Assembly (NCBI RefSeq): GCF_000949385.2
Contig: NZ_JYKO02000001.1
Location: 5,540,678-5,604,677, forward strand
Direction of reading: 5' to 3'
DNA: 64,000 nt
Origin: Pseudomonas sp. LFM046
Lineage (GTDB): Bacteria; Pseudomonadota; Gammaproteobacteria; Pseudomonadales; Pseudomonadaceae
Shown here: piece by piece, positions 54,651-62,208 of the stretch
How positions within the stretch are numbered: the first letter of the stretch is position 1
How the letters are laid out: every line of letters begins with the position of its first letter
Translations under genes and position numbers: made by a program
The notes under the pieces: generated by a model
Told to the model about the DNA's origin: nothing
Databases searched by the model: none
What the model saw: the letters and a program-made list of their open reading frames with translations, nothing else

Positions 54651-55886
54651 TCACACGGCCAGCGCCGCCTCGCGGCGCGGCAGCCCGGTCAACGCGCCCA
54701 GGCTGAGCAGGCTGTAGAGCGCCAGCAGTCCCCACCCCAAGCCGCCCGTCGGCACCATCCCCAGCGCCGCGCCCGCCCAGAGCGCCGGCCAGTTCAACGC
54801 CAGTCTCGAAAGCTCCAGCCTGCGGGCCGAGGCGCGATTCTCCAGCCAGGCGCCAATCGCGTAGAGCCCGAAGGCCATCCACACACAGGCCAGCCAGAGC
54901 CCCGTCAGCGACGCTTCGCCGCCAGTGCCCAGCAACAAGGTGCCAGCCACCACGTAGAGCGCGAACTGCAGCCCGGCGTACCACTTGTGCCCCAGGCCCA
55001 GGGGCACCTCGAATTTGACGAAGCGGGACAGGTCCGGCTTGGCCAACGGGAAACGCTCGGCCACATCCGCCGGACGCCAGCCGGTGCGCATGAACCAGAT
55101 GCGCAGCTTGTCCCACCAGGATTCGGCACGTACCGCGTCGCGCCACAGTTGCACGTAGAACTGCAGGTTGGCCCAGAGCGGATTCCAGCTGGCCAGTGGC
55201 GTGGTCACGCCGAAGATCACCGGTTCCTCGTCCAGCTCCTCCTGGAAGCTGCCGAACAGTCGGTCCCAGAGGATGAACACCCCACCGTAGTTGCGATCCA
55301 TGTACACCGAATTCTGCGCATGGTGAACACGGTGGTTCGACGGGGTAATGAAGATCCACTCCAGCCAGCCCAGCTTCGGCACATGGCGGGTGTGCACCCA
55401 GAACTGGTAGAGCAGGTTCATCGCGCCCACGCTGAGAAACACCAGCGGCGGCACGCCAGCCGCGGCCATGGGCAGGTAGAAGATCCAGCCGAAAATGAAG
55501 CCCGTGCTGGTCTGACGCAGGGCGGTGGAGAGGTTGTACTCCTCGCTCTGGTGATGCACCGAGTGGGCCGCCCAGAGCACATTGCGCTCATGGCCCAGGC
55601 GGTGGTTCCAGTAATAGCAGACGTCGTAGAAGACGAACGCCAGCAGCCACACCCAGAGGTCCGACGCCACCAGCTCGAAGAGCGCCAGGTGCTGCCAGGC
55701 GAACGTATAGGTCAGCACGCCCACCGCCTTGGTCAGCAGGCCGCTGGTGGTGGACAGCACCCCGGCGCTCAGGCTGTTCAGGGCGTCGGCCGTGCGGTAG
55801 TTGCTCATCCCGCGCCAGCGATCGGCGATGAGCTCGATGCCGATCAGCAGAAAGAAGAAGGGCACTGCATAGAGGACGTAATTCAT
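54651..55886 (-). CDS. Sterol desaturase/fatty acid hydroxylase family protein
   Basis: 411 aa, several membrane helices. The diiron histidine clusters are NHRLGHERNVLWAAHSVHHQ (about residues 94-113), HTRHV and FITPSNHRVHHAQN. The C-terminal third adds three or four more hydrophobic segments. Family members hydroxylate or desaturate lipids at the membrane with O2; the lipid substrate here is unknown. Start ATG 55886. Confidence 0.86.
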   Translation of the reverse strand: MNYVLYAVPFFFLLIGIELIADRWRGMSNYRTADALNSLSAGVLSTTSGLLTKAVGVLTYTFAWQHLALFELVASDLWVWLLAFVFYDVCYYWNHRLGHERNVLWAAHSVHHQSEEYNLSTALRQTSTGFIFGWIFYLPMAAAGVPPLVFLSVGAMNLLYQFWVHTRHVPKLGWLEWIFITPSNHRVHHAQNSVYMDRNYGGVFILWDRLFGSFQEELDEEPVIFGVTTPLASWNPLWANLQFYVQLWRDAVRAESWWDKLRIWFMRTGWRPADVAERFPLAKPDLSRFVKFEVPLGLGHKWYAGLQFALYVVAGTLLLGTGGEASLTGLWLACVWMAFGLYAIGAWLENRASARRLELSRLALNWPALWAGAALGMVPTGGLGWGLLALYSLLSLGALTGLPRREAALAV

Positions 55887-56109
55887 GGGGCAGCCTTATC
55901 GTCGTTCTTGTCCGGTGACCCACAGGCGGCGAAGAGGGGTGGCGCAGTGCTCGCGGCCCGTTTCCCCAGCCTGCTAGGATTGCTCGTCAGTCTCTGCACG
56001 AAACGCCGGCTCGCGCTGGCAGTCGTCATCCAGAGTCTGGAATGCTACCTCCGCAACCGGCCTGCCCCCTCGGCATGGCGTGCCAACCCAAGCGGCATAT
56101 GACGACAGC

Positions 56110-56940
56110 ATGCGCAAACTCCTGAAACCCGCCCTGATCGCCCTGCTCCTCCTGGCCTGTGTGGCCCTGCTCGGTCTCTATCCCTATCGCGACGCCCTGC
56201 TGCCGCAGACCGCCGACCTGCCGGCAGCGGAGAAGCGCCTGGCGCCCCATGTCAGCCTGTTCACGCCGGAGGGGCCCGGCCCCTTCCCCACCGTGCTGGT
56301 CTTCCATGGCTGCAGTGGCCAGAGTCCCCTGTTCATGCGCAACGTGAAGTCCTGGCTGCTGCCCGCCGGCTACGCCGTGATGTTCGTCGACAGCCACGCC
56401 GCCCGGGGCATCACGAATTGGCGGCCGGTCTGCGACGGCAAACTGCTGTGGGGTAACGAGCGCGCCATCGACGTTTACGCCGCCCTGGCCCTGGCGCGGA
56501 AGAATCCGGCCATCGACAACGGTCGCCTGGCGCTGCTCGGCTACTCCCACGGCGGCTGGACCATCCTCGACGCCCTCTCCTACGACGGCAGCGCCGGCCA
56601 TGGTTTCCCCGCCACCGGCAAGGGTGCGCTGGACGGTGTACGCGGCGTGATCGCCTACTACCCCTACTGCGGCTTCCCCGCCCACCTGCGCGATGGCCTC
56701 GGCCACAGCGCCCCTGTGCTGATGTTCCTCGCCGGCAAGGACCACGTCACCGATCACCAGCAATGCCTCTCGGCCCTCGACAGCGTGGCCGGCGAGCGTC
56801 TGGAGCTGGTGCAGTACGGAAACGTCGACCACGTCTTCGACCAGCGCAGCGATATGAATACCTACCAACCCGGCCCGGCCCAGGATGCCCAGAGACGCGC
56901 CCTGGCGTTCCTGCGCGAGAACCTCGGACCGGCCCAATGA
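56110..56940 (+). CDS. Dienelactone hydrolase-like alpha/beta hydrolase
   Basis: 276 aa from ATG 56110 (MRKLLKPALIALLLLACVAL), a signal or membrane anchor. The nucleophile elbow is LLGYSHGGW, with Ser rather than the Cys usual in true dienelactone hydrolases. The late Asp (LAGKDHVTDHQ) and His (YGNVDHVFDQ) complete the triad. The oxyanion region is VFHGCSGQSPL. Substrate unknown; periplasmic or membrane-attached action is likely. It lies 13 bp before elbB. Confidence 0.82.
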   Translation: MRKLLKPALIALLLLACVALLGLYPYRDALLPQTADLPAAEKRLAPHVSLFTPEGPGPFPTVLVFHGCSGQSPLFMRNVKSWLLPAGYAVMFVDSHAARGITNWRPVCDGKLLWGNERAIDVYAALALARKNPAIDNGRLALLGYSHGGWTILDALSYDGSAGHGFPATGKGALDGVRGVIAYYPYCGFPAHLRDGLGHSAPVLMFLAGKDHVTDHQQCLSALDSVAGERLELVQYGNVDHVFDQRSDMNTYQPGPAQDAQRRALAFLRENLGPAQ

Positions 56941-56953
56941 CCTGGAGATGTCC

Positions 56954-57610
56954 ATGAACAAGAAAGTTGCCGTGATCCTGTCCGGCTGCGGCGTGTACGA
57001 CGGTGCGGAGATCCACGAGAGCGTGATCACCCTGCTGCGCCTGGACCAGCGCGGCGCCAGGGTCCAGTGCTTCGCCCCGAACATCGCGCAGCACCATGTG
57101 ATCAACCACACCAACGGCGAAGTGATGCCGGAAAGCCGCAACGTCCTCGTGGAATCCGCGCGCATCGCCCGTGGCGAAATCAAGGACGTGCGTGAACTGG
57201 TCGCGGCCGACTTCGACGCCCTGATCGTCCCCGGCGGTTTCGGCGCGGCGAAAAACCTCTCCGACTTCGCCACCAGTGGCGCCAACTGCATCGTCCAGCC
57301 CGACGTGCTGGCCGCTGCCCGTGGGTTCGCCGAGACCGGCAAGCCGGTGGGCCTGATCTGCATCGCCCCCCACCTGGCGGCGAAGATCTACGGGGAAGGC
57401 GTGAGCTGCACCATCGGCAACGACGCTGGCACCGCCGCCGCCCTGGCGGAAATGGGTGCCCAGCACGTGGATTGCGTGGTCAGCGAAATCGTCGTGGACG
57501 AAAAGCGCAAGCTGGTGACCACCCCTGCCTACATGCTGGCGCAATCCATCGCCGACGCCGCCTCCGGCATCAACAAACTGGTGGACCGAGTCCTGGAACT
57601 CGCCCACTGA
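56954..57610 (+). CDS. elbB: Glyoxalase ElbB (DJ-1/PfpI-like)
   Basis: 218 aa from ATG 56954, with GGAG at a proper distance. The DJ-1/PfpI fold is seen in KVAVILSGCGVYDGAEIHES, DALIVPGGFGAAKNLSDFAT and GLICIAPHLAAKIYG. The cysteine in GLICIAP is at the nucleophile position. ElbB in E. coli is reported to have glyoxalase activity and was linked to isoprenoid synthesis. Cytoplasmic. Confidence 0.9.
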   Translation: MNKKVAVILSGCGVYDGAEIHESVITLLRLDQRGARVQCFAPNIAQHHVINHTNGEVMPESRNVLVESARIARGEIKDVRELVAADFDALIVPGGFGAAKNLSDFATSGANCIVQPDVLAAARGFAETGKPVGLICIAPHLAAKIYGEGVSCTIGNDAGTAAALAEMGAQHVDCVVSEIVVDEKRKLVTTPAYMLAQSIADAASGINKLVDRVLELAH

Positions 57611-57744
57611 GCCCCACGAGCGGGCGGCACCGGCCGCCCGCTGCGTGTCTTTCCGGTCAATCCGCCCGCCTTTCCCGCCGCCCCTCTTGGCACACAGGCC
57701 GCCGGTAAGGCAGCGTCGAACCCTCGACGTACGCAGGAGGCGCC

Positions 57745-58215
57745 ATGAACCAGACCGATTTCGTCCTCACCCCCGAACTGCAGCAGGCCGTCGCCGGCTT
57801 TTTCGAGCGCATTCCCTTCAATCAGGTGCTGGGCATCCAACTGGGTGAGATGAGCACCGACAAGGTGGTGATGCACCTGCCGATGAAGGACGAACTGATC
57901 GGCAACTTCGTCCACGGCATTCTTCACGGTGGCGTGATCTCCAGCCTGCTGGACGTGGTGGGCGGTGCCATGGCCCTGATCGGCGCCTTCGAGCGGCACC
58001 AGCACTTATCCACAGCGGAACGCATGGCGCGGCTTTCAAAGCTCGGCACCATCGACCTGCGCATCGACTACCTGCGCCCCGGCCGGGGCAAGCACTTCAC
58101 CGCCACGGCAGTGCTGCTGCGTTCGGGAAACAAGGTAGCGGTGGTACGCTCGGAGCTGCACGCCGACGACGGAACCCTGGTGGCGGTCGGCACCGGCACT
58201 TACCTCTGCGGCTGA
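57745..58215 (+). CDS. PaaI/YigI-type hotdog thioesterase
   Basis: 156 aa hotdog-fold protein. The active-site region GNFVHGILHGGVISSLLDVV resembles the HGG motif of PaaI-type thioesterases. A second strand segment is TIDLRIDYLRPGRGKHF. It likely hydrolyses acyl-CoA esters in the cytoplasm; chain preference is unknown. AGGAGG lies 5 bases before the ATG. Confidence 0.86.
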   Translation: MNQTDFVLTPELQQAVAGFFERIPFNQVLGIQLGEMSTDKVVMHLPMKDELIGNFVHGILHGGVISSLLDVVGGAMALIGAFERHQHLSTAERMARLSKLGTIDLRIDYLRPGRGKHFTATAVLLRSGNKVAVVRSELHADDGTLVAVGTGTYLCG

Positions 58216-58237
58216 GCCGCCGGCACGGCCCAGATCG

Positions 58238-58316
58238 GTAGGGTGCGCCGCGCGCACCGTGGCGGAGCCGGGACAGTGACCCAGCCGCAAATGCCGGTGC
58301 GCACGGCGCACCCTAC
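58238..58316. repeat. REP-like inverted repeat
   Basis: Two 22-bp arms (58238-58259 and 58295-58316) are reverse complements with one mismatch. They begin GTAGGGTGCGCC and end GGCGCACCCTAC, with a 35-bp centre. It sits between two convergent genes. The GTAGGGTG start relates it to the units at 2444-2532 and 34438-34484. Confidence 0.72.
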
Positions 58317-58350
58317 GACTAGCATCCGTGCGATGCGGCCGAAGGAAGGG

Positions 58351-58803
58351 TCAACCCCGGCTCAACCGGGTCAGTAACCTGTCCAGGGAATTGGCGAATG
58401 CCTGCCGATCCTTCTCGCCATAGGCCGCCTGGCCACCGCCCATCTGACCCTGATCGCGCAGGTCCGTGAGCAGGTTGCGCACGGCGAGGCGCTCGCCCAT
58501 GTTGCGCTCGTCGAATTCGCGGCCACGGGGATCGAGGGCCACCACACCCTTTTTCACCAGGCGATCCGCCAGCGGCACATCGCTGCAGATCACCAGTTCG
58601 CCGGGCACGGCGTTCTCCACCAGGTAGTCGTCGGCCGCATCCGGCCCACTGGGCACCACCACCAGGCGCACGCAGGAAAAGGTCGGTTTGACCTGGCTCT
58701 GCCCGGCCACCAGCACCACCTCGAACTTGCGCTTCAGGGCGAACTTGATCACCTGGTCCTTCGCCGCCCGAGGGCAGGCATCGGCATCGATCCAGACGCG
58801 CAT
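58351..58803 (-). CDS. YaiI/YqxD family protein (UPF0178)
   Basis: 150 aa. The start MRVWIDADACPRAAKDQVIK and the middle VICSDVPLADRLVKKGVVAL are the family hallmarks, a PIN-like fold with several Asp residues that could bind metal. A nuclease role is possible but not established. It is transcribed just after the FTR1 gene, with a terminator between. Confidence 0.9.
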   Translation of the reverse strand: MRVWIDADACPRAAKDQVIKFALKRKFEVVLVAGQSQVKPTFSCVRLVVVPSGPDAADDYLVENAVPGELVICSDVPLADRLVKKGVVALDPRGREFDERNMGERLAVRNLLTDLRDQGQMGGGQAAYGEKDRQAFANSLDRLLTRLSRG

Positions 58804-58817
58804 GACACTTCCTTTCA

Positions 58818-58853
58818 GAAAAGAAAAAGGGCGAGGAGTTTAAACCCTCGCCC
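58818..58853 (-). terminator. Terminator after the FTR1 gene
   Basis: GGGCGAGG and CCTCGCCC pair (58829-58853), followed on the minus strand by TTTTTCTTTTC. Confidence 0.85.
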
Positions 58854-58858
58854 CGGAT

Positions 58859-60748
58859 TCACGCCTGGGCCACGCTGCGTTCCCGCAGCCAGCTGCGGCC
58901 GTAGAAGGCCGCAATGGCGAGCAATGCCAGCCCCTGCGCCGACAGGCTGTAGGCATCGGGATGGATGCCCAGCCAGTCGAACTCGAAGAACGGCACCGGG
59001 CGGGTGCCCAGCACGCCGGCCTCCTGCAGGGCGGCCACGCCATGACCGGCGAACACCACCGACAGGGCGCAGAGCAGGATGGCGTTGGCGCTGAAGAAGG
59101 TCCCCAGCGGGAGCTTCGCCGAGCCGCGCAGGATCACCCAGGCCAGGCCCACCAGCAGGAGCAGCGCTGCTACCGCACCGGCGATGACCATGCCATGACC
59201 GGTGGGGCCCGCCTGCAGCCAGAGGGTTTCGTAGAAGAGGATGACTTCGAACAGCTCGCGGTACACGGAGAAGAACGCCAGGGTGGCGAATCCGAAGCGG
59301 CCGCTGCTGCTCAGCAGATGCTCCTTGATGTAGCTCTGCCAGGCGGCGGCGTGGCGGCGGTCATGCATCCAGACACCGAGCCAGAGCACCATGACGCTGG
59401 CGAACAGCGCGGTGAAGCCTTCCATCAGCTCGCGCTGGGCGCCGCCGACATCGATCAGGAAGGCCGCCACGGCCCAGGTCGCGAAGCCGGCGACAATGGC
59501 CACGCCCCAGCCGATGTGGACACTGCGAACCGCGTGTTCCTGGCCGGTCTTGCGCAGGAAGGCGAGGATCGCGGCCAGCACCAGGATGGCCTCCAGGCCT
59601 TCCCGCAGGAGGATCAACAGGCTGGAGAGGAAGGTCAGCGAGCCGTTCAGGCCGTCGCCTTCCAACAGGCGACCGGACTTGTCCAGCTCGGCCTTGGCTT
59701 GCTCCAGCAACTGCGCCGCCTGGGCCACCGGCTGGCGGTCCTGCAGCGCCTGCCGGTAAGCCATCAGCGCGCGCTCGGTGGTCTTGCGCTGCACGGCGTC
59801 GAGGTTGTCGAGGGAGCTTTCCACCAGCTCGAAACCTTCCAGATACGCCGCCACCGAGAGGTCGTAGGCCTGGTCGGCTTCGCCGTCGCGGTAAGCCTTG
59901 AAGCTCTCCTCCAGGGTGTTGCGGGTATGCCCGATCAGCTCCTTGGGCCCACGCTGCTGCATGGGCGGCTGGGCACGCTGGGCGCGGAACAGCGCCTGGG
60001 CGGCAGCGCCCTGGCTGGCGCCGACTTCCTCCGGCGTGCGACCGGCCAGTTCGCCCAGCGGCATGGCATCGCCCTTCACCGACGGATCAGCGCTGAAGCC
60101 AGCGATGTAGCTCGCCAGATCCCAGCGCTGGCGATCATCCAGCTGGTCGGCGAAGGCCGGCATGTCGGTACCTTCGACGCCCAGGCCGAGGGTGTTATAG
60201 AGGTCGTAGAGGCTCATCCGGTCCATCCGCGCCTGGTCGCGCAGATTGGCCGGCGGCGGTTCCAGCCCCATGCCCGCCGGGCCGTCACCGGCACCGGCAT
60301 CGCCGTGGCAGACGCTGCAATGCTGGGCATACAGCGGCGCGGCGCGGGCAGGATCGGGAGTGATGACCGGCGCCTGGCTGACCTCGTAGGCCGCGGCGAG
60401 GCGCGTGGCCAACTGGCGGGCCTGACGGGTGACGGCGGCACTGTCCTGATGAGACTCGACGGCCTGGCGCAGGCTGGCAACGCCCTGCTCCAGGTCCTTC
60501 TGGCCGTCGCGGGCCGGCAGGGCAATGATCAGGCCCTGCAACGCGCCGAGGAATTCGATCTGTTCGCGGTATTCGCTGGCGTCGATGACCTTGCCATCGA
60601 CAACCGTGGCCGGGTAGTCGGCCCCGATGTAACTGAGCAGGTGCAGCGCCTGGGCGGCACCGTCGGCCGGGTCGGCCAAGAGACTGAAGCTGCAGAGCGC
60701 CATCAGCGGCATCAGCAACCAGCCGAGAATTCTCGGAGTGGGGAACAT
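58859..60748 (-). CDS. Iron permease FTR1 fused to a cytochrome c domain
   Basis: 629 aa. A signal or anchor (residues 5-24) is followed by a periplasmic region with a heme site CSVCH (144-148) in a cytochrome c domain (about 135-215), then a helical linker. The membrane FTR1 part starts near residue 370, with two REXXE motifs (LREGLE and YRELFE) that coordinate Fe3+ in the channel. The heme domain suggests that iron oxidation or electron removal is coupled to uptake, as proposed for EfeUOB-like and FTR1 systems. An imperfect palindrome overlies the ribosome site. Confidence 0.9.
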   Translation of the reverse strand: MFPTPRILGWLLMPLMALCSFSLLADPADGAAQALHLLSYIGADYPATVVDGKVIDASEYREQIEFLGALQGLIIALPARDGQKDLEQGVASLRQAVESHQDSAAVTRQARQLATRLAAAYEVSQAPVITPDPARAAPLYAQHCSVCHGDAGAGDGPAGMGLEPPPANLRDQARMDRMSLYDLYNTLGLGVEGTDMPAFADQLDDRQRWDLASYIAGFSADPSVKGDAMPLGELAGRTPEEVGASQGAAAQALFRAQRAQPPMQQRGPKELIGHTRNTLEESFKAYRDGEADQAYDLSVAAYLEGFELVESSLDNLDAVQRKTTERALMAYRQALQDRQPVAQAAQLLEQAKAELDKSGRLLEGDGLNGSLTFLSSLLILLREGLEAILVLAAILAFLRKTGQEHAVRSVHIGWGVAIVAGFATWAVAAFLIDVGGAQRELMEGFTALFASVMVLWLGVWMHDRRHAAAWQSYIKEHLLSSSGRFGFATLAFFSVYRELFEVILFYETLWLQAGPTGHGMVIAGAVAALLLLVGLAWVILRGSAKLPLGTFFSANAILLCALSVVFAGHGVAALQEAGVLGTRPVPFFEFDWLGIHPDAYSLSAQGLALLAIAAFYGRSWLRERSVAQA

Positions 60749-60755
60749 TATTCAA

Positions 60756-60767
60756 TCTCAAATGAGA
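60756..60767 (-). promoter_or_regulatory. Palindrome at the FTR1 ribosome site
   Basis: TCTCAAATGAGA has perfect 5-bp arms and lies 7 bp before the start codon. It resembles Fur boxes only weakly (best placement about 9 of 19). Iron control is plausible from the gene but weakly supported by this site. Confidence 0.3.
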
Positions 60768-60929
60768 ATGGGGAGTGGAATTGTTACCCTCCAAACCATT
60801 CAGCTCAACCCCGATTAGTCGGCCGCATTGCGGCGTTTTGCCGCAGCAGCGACCTGAAAGCCGCGCCACATCTGCTCTGGAAGGAATTCAGCGATGCTGG
60901 AGGTCGGAGGATTTCCGACAGGAAGGCAT

Positions 60930-60950
60930 CCGGCGGGTATGACCCGCCGG
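60930..60950 (-). terminator. Hairpin after the LysE gene
   Basis: CCGGCGGGT and ACCCGCCGG form a 9-bp stem with a 3-base loop, 12 bp past the LysE-family stop. No T-run follows, so it may protect the transcript end rather than terminate. Confidence 0.45.
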
Positions 60951-60962
60951 AGGGGAGGCGCC

Positions 60963-61595
60963 TCAGACCGGCGCGCGACGCACGCTGGCCAGCAGGGCCG
61001 CAGCGCCCACGAACAGGGCGGCGAAGCTGCGATTCATCACCCGCTGCTGGCGCGGGGTGCGCAGCATGCGCAGGACACGGGCGGCGAGACCGGTGTAGCC
61101 AGCCATGACGATCAGGTCGACGGTGATCATGGTCACGCCCATCACCAAGTACTGCTCCACGAGCGGCGCGTGGGGGTCGATGAACTGCGGCAGCACGGCG
61201 AGCATGAAGACGATCGCCTTGGGGTTGCTGAAGTTCACCAGGAAGCCACGCAGTACCAGGGTGAGCGGGCGTCCGATGGGGCGCTCGCCGGAGCCGCTGG
61301 CCATGTCGCTGGGCAGCGCTCTCCACTGCTTCACGGCCAGGTAGACCAGGTAGACCACGCCAAACCACTTGATCAGGCTGAAGGCCAGCGCGGAGGTAGC
61401 GAGGATGGCGCCGACGCCAGCGGCGACGATGGCGATCTGCAGGGCAAGGCCAATCTGCAGGCCGAGGGCATTCCAGTAACCGCGCAGGAAGCCGTACTGC
61501 AGGCCGGAAGACATGGAGGCGATGGCACCGGCACCCGGTGACAGGCTGATCACCCAACAGGCAACCAGGAAAGCGAGCCAGGTCTGGAGCGCCAT
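60963..61595 (-). CDS. LysE/RhtB family amino acid exporter
   Basis: 210 aa with about six hydrophobic helices. The family motif SLSPGAGAIASMSSGLQYGF lies in the first helix pair, and GFLVNFSNPKAIVFMLAVLP in the middle. It exports amino acids or related metabolites across the inner membrane; the substrate is not readable. It is flanked by hairpins on both sides, so it is likely a single-gene transcript. Confidence 0.9.
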   Translation of the reverse strand: MALQTWLAFLVACWVISLSPGAGAIASMSSGLQYGFLRGYWNALGLQIGLALQIAIVAAGVGAILATSALAFSLIKWFGVVYLVYLAVKQWRALPSDMASGSGERPIGRPLTLVLRGFLVNFSNPKAIVFMLAVLPQFIDPHAPLVEQYLVMGVTMITVDLIVMAGYTGLAARVLRMLRTPRQQRVMNRSFAALFVGAAALLASVRRAPV

Positions 61596-61613
61596 GGCAG
61601 GTACCTCTAAAGC

Positions 61614-61645
61614 AAAAAAGGGGAAGGCCGCTCAGCCTACCCCTT
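61614..61645 (-). terminator. Terminator after the MscS-type gene
   Basis: AAGGGG-AGGC type arms pair around TGAGCG and run into TTTTTT on the minus strand. It closes the ABC-F/MscS transcript, 24 bp past the MscS stop. Confidence 0.82.
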
Positions 61646-61668
61646 CGGAAAACCGCTGCACAGTAGCA

Positions 61669-62208
61669 TCAGCGCCAACGGCGCACCGCCTTCTGGAAGA
61701 ACAGGCTGTTGGGCACCTGCACCTGCGCACCCTGGTTGTCTTCACTGAGGTCTTCGAGGGTGGTGTAGAAGAGGTTGATGGCAATCACCCTGCCCTTCAC
61801 GCCCTGCTTGTCCGCACTCTCCACCACTTCCACGCGGTCACCCATGCGGAAGGGGCCGAGGGAAAAGATCAGCACCGCGCAGAACATGTTCGACAACACG
61901 CTCCAGATCGCGAAGAAGGCCACCGCCGCCACGGCGGTGAAGCCGGTAAGGGCGGCCCAGAGCACCTCGGCGGATACACCGAAGCGTTCCAGCACCATCA
62001 TGAAGGCGCTGCCGAGGATCATCCAGCGCAGCAGCCCGCGAAGCGGCAACAGCAATTCCTGGGGCAGCTGTGGATAACGCGCCCCGAGGCGGGAGATGCC
62101 CCGGGTGACGATGCGCTGCACCAGCCAGGCCAGCAGGATGATGAGGAGCACCTGGGCGGCGCGGATCAGCGGTTCGCTCCAGGCGGTGAGGAGAAGCAGG
62201 TCGTCCAT
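61669..62208 (-). CDS. Small MscS-type mechanosensitive channel
   Basis: 179 aa from ATG 62208. The upstream TTG is not needed. Hydrophobic helices lie at about residues 16-34 and 55-75, and the MscS pore-lining pattern WAALTGFTAVAAVAFFAIWS is near 85-105, followed by the beta domain FRMGDRVEVVESADKQGVKG. It lacks the long C-terminal cage domain of E. coli MscS (286 aa). Its ATG overlaps the ABC-F stop by one base (TGATG). Osmotic safety valve is the likely role. Confidence 0.83.
   Translation of the reverse strand: MDDLLLLTAWSEPLIRAAQVLLIILLAWLVQRIVTRGISRLGARYPQLPQELLLPLRGLLRWMILGSAFMMVLERFGVSAEVLWAALTGFTAVAAVAFFAIWSVLSNMFCAVLIFSLGPFRMGDRVEVVESADKQGVKGRVIAINLFYTTLEDLSEDNQGAQVQVPNSLFFQKAVRRWR

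Noticed and set aside
58961-61108. 715-codon plus-strand open frame opposite the FTR1 gene
   Set aside because: It reads as a His/Gln/Gly/Glu-rich antisense shadow, without signal or motif; the minus strand holds CSVCH and two REXXE motifs.
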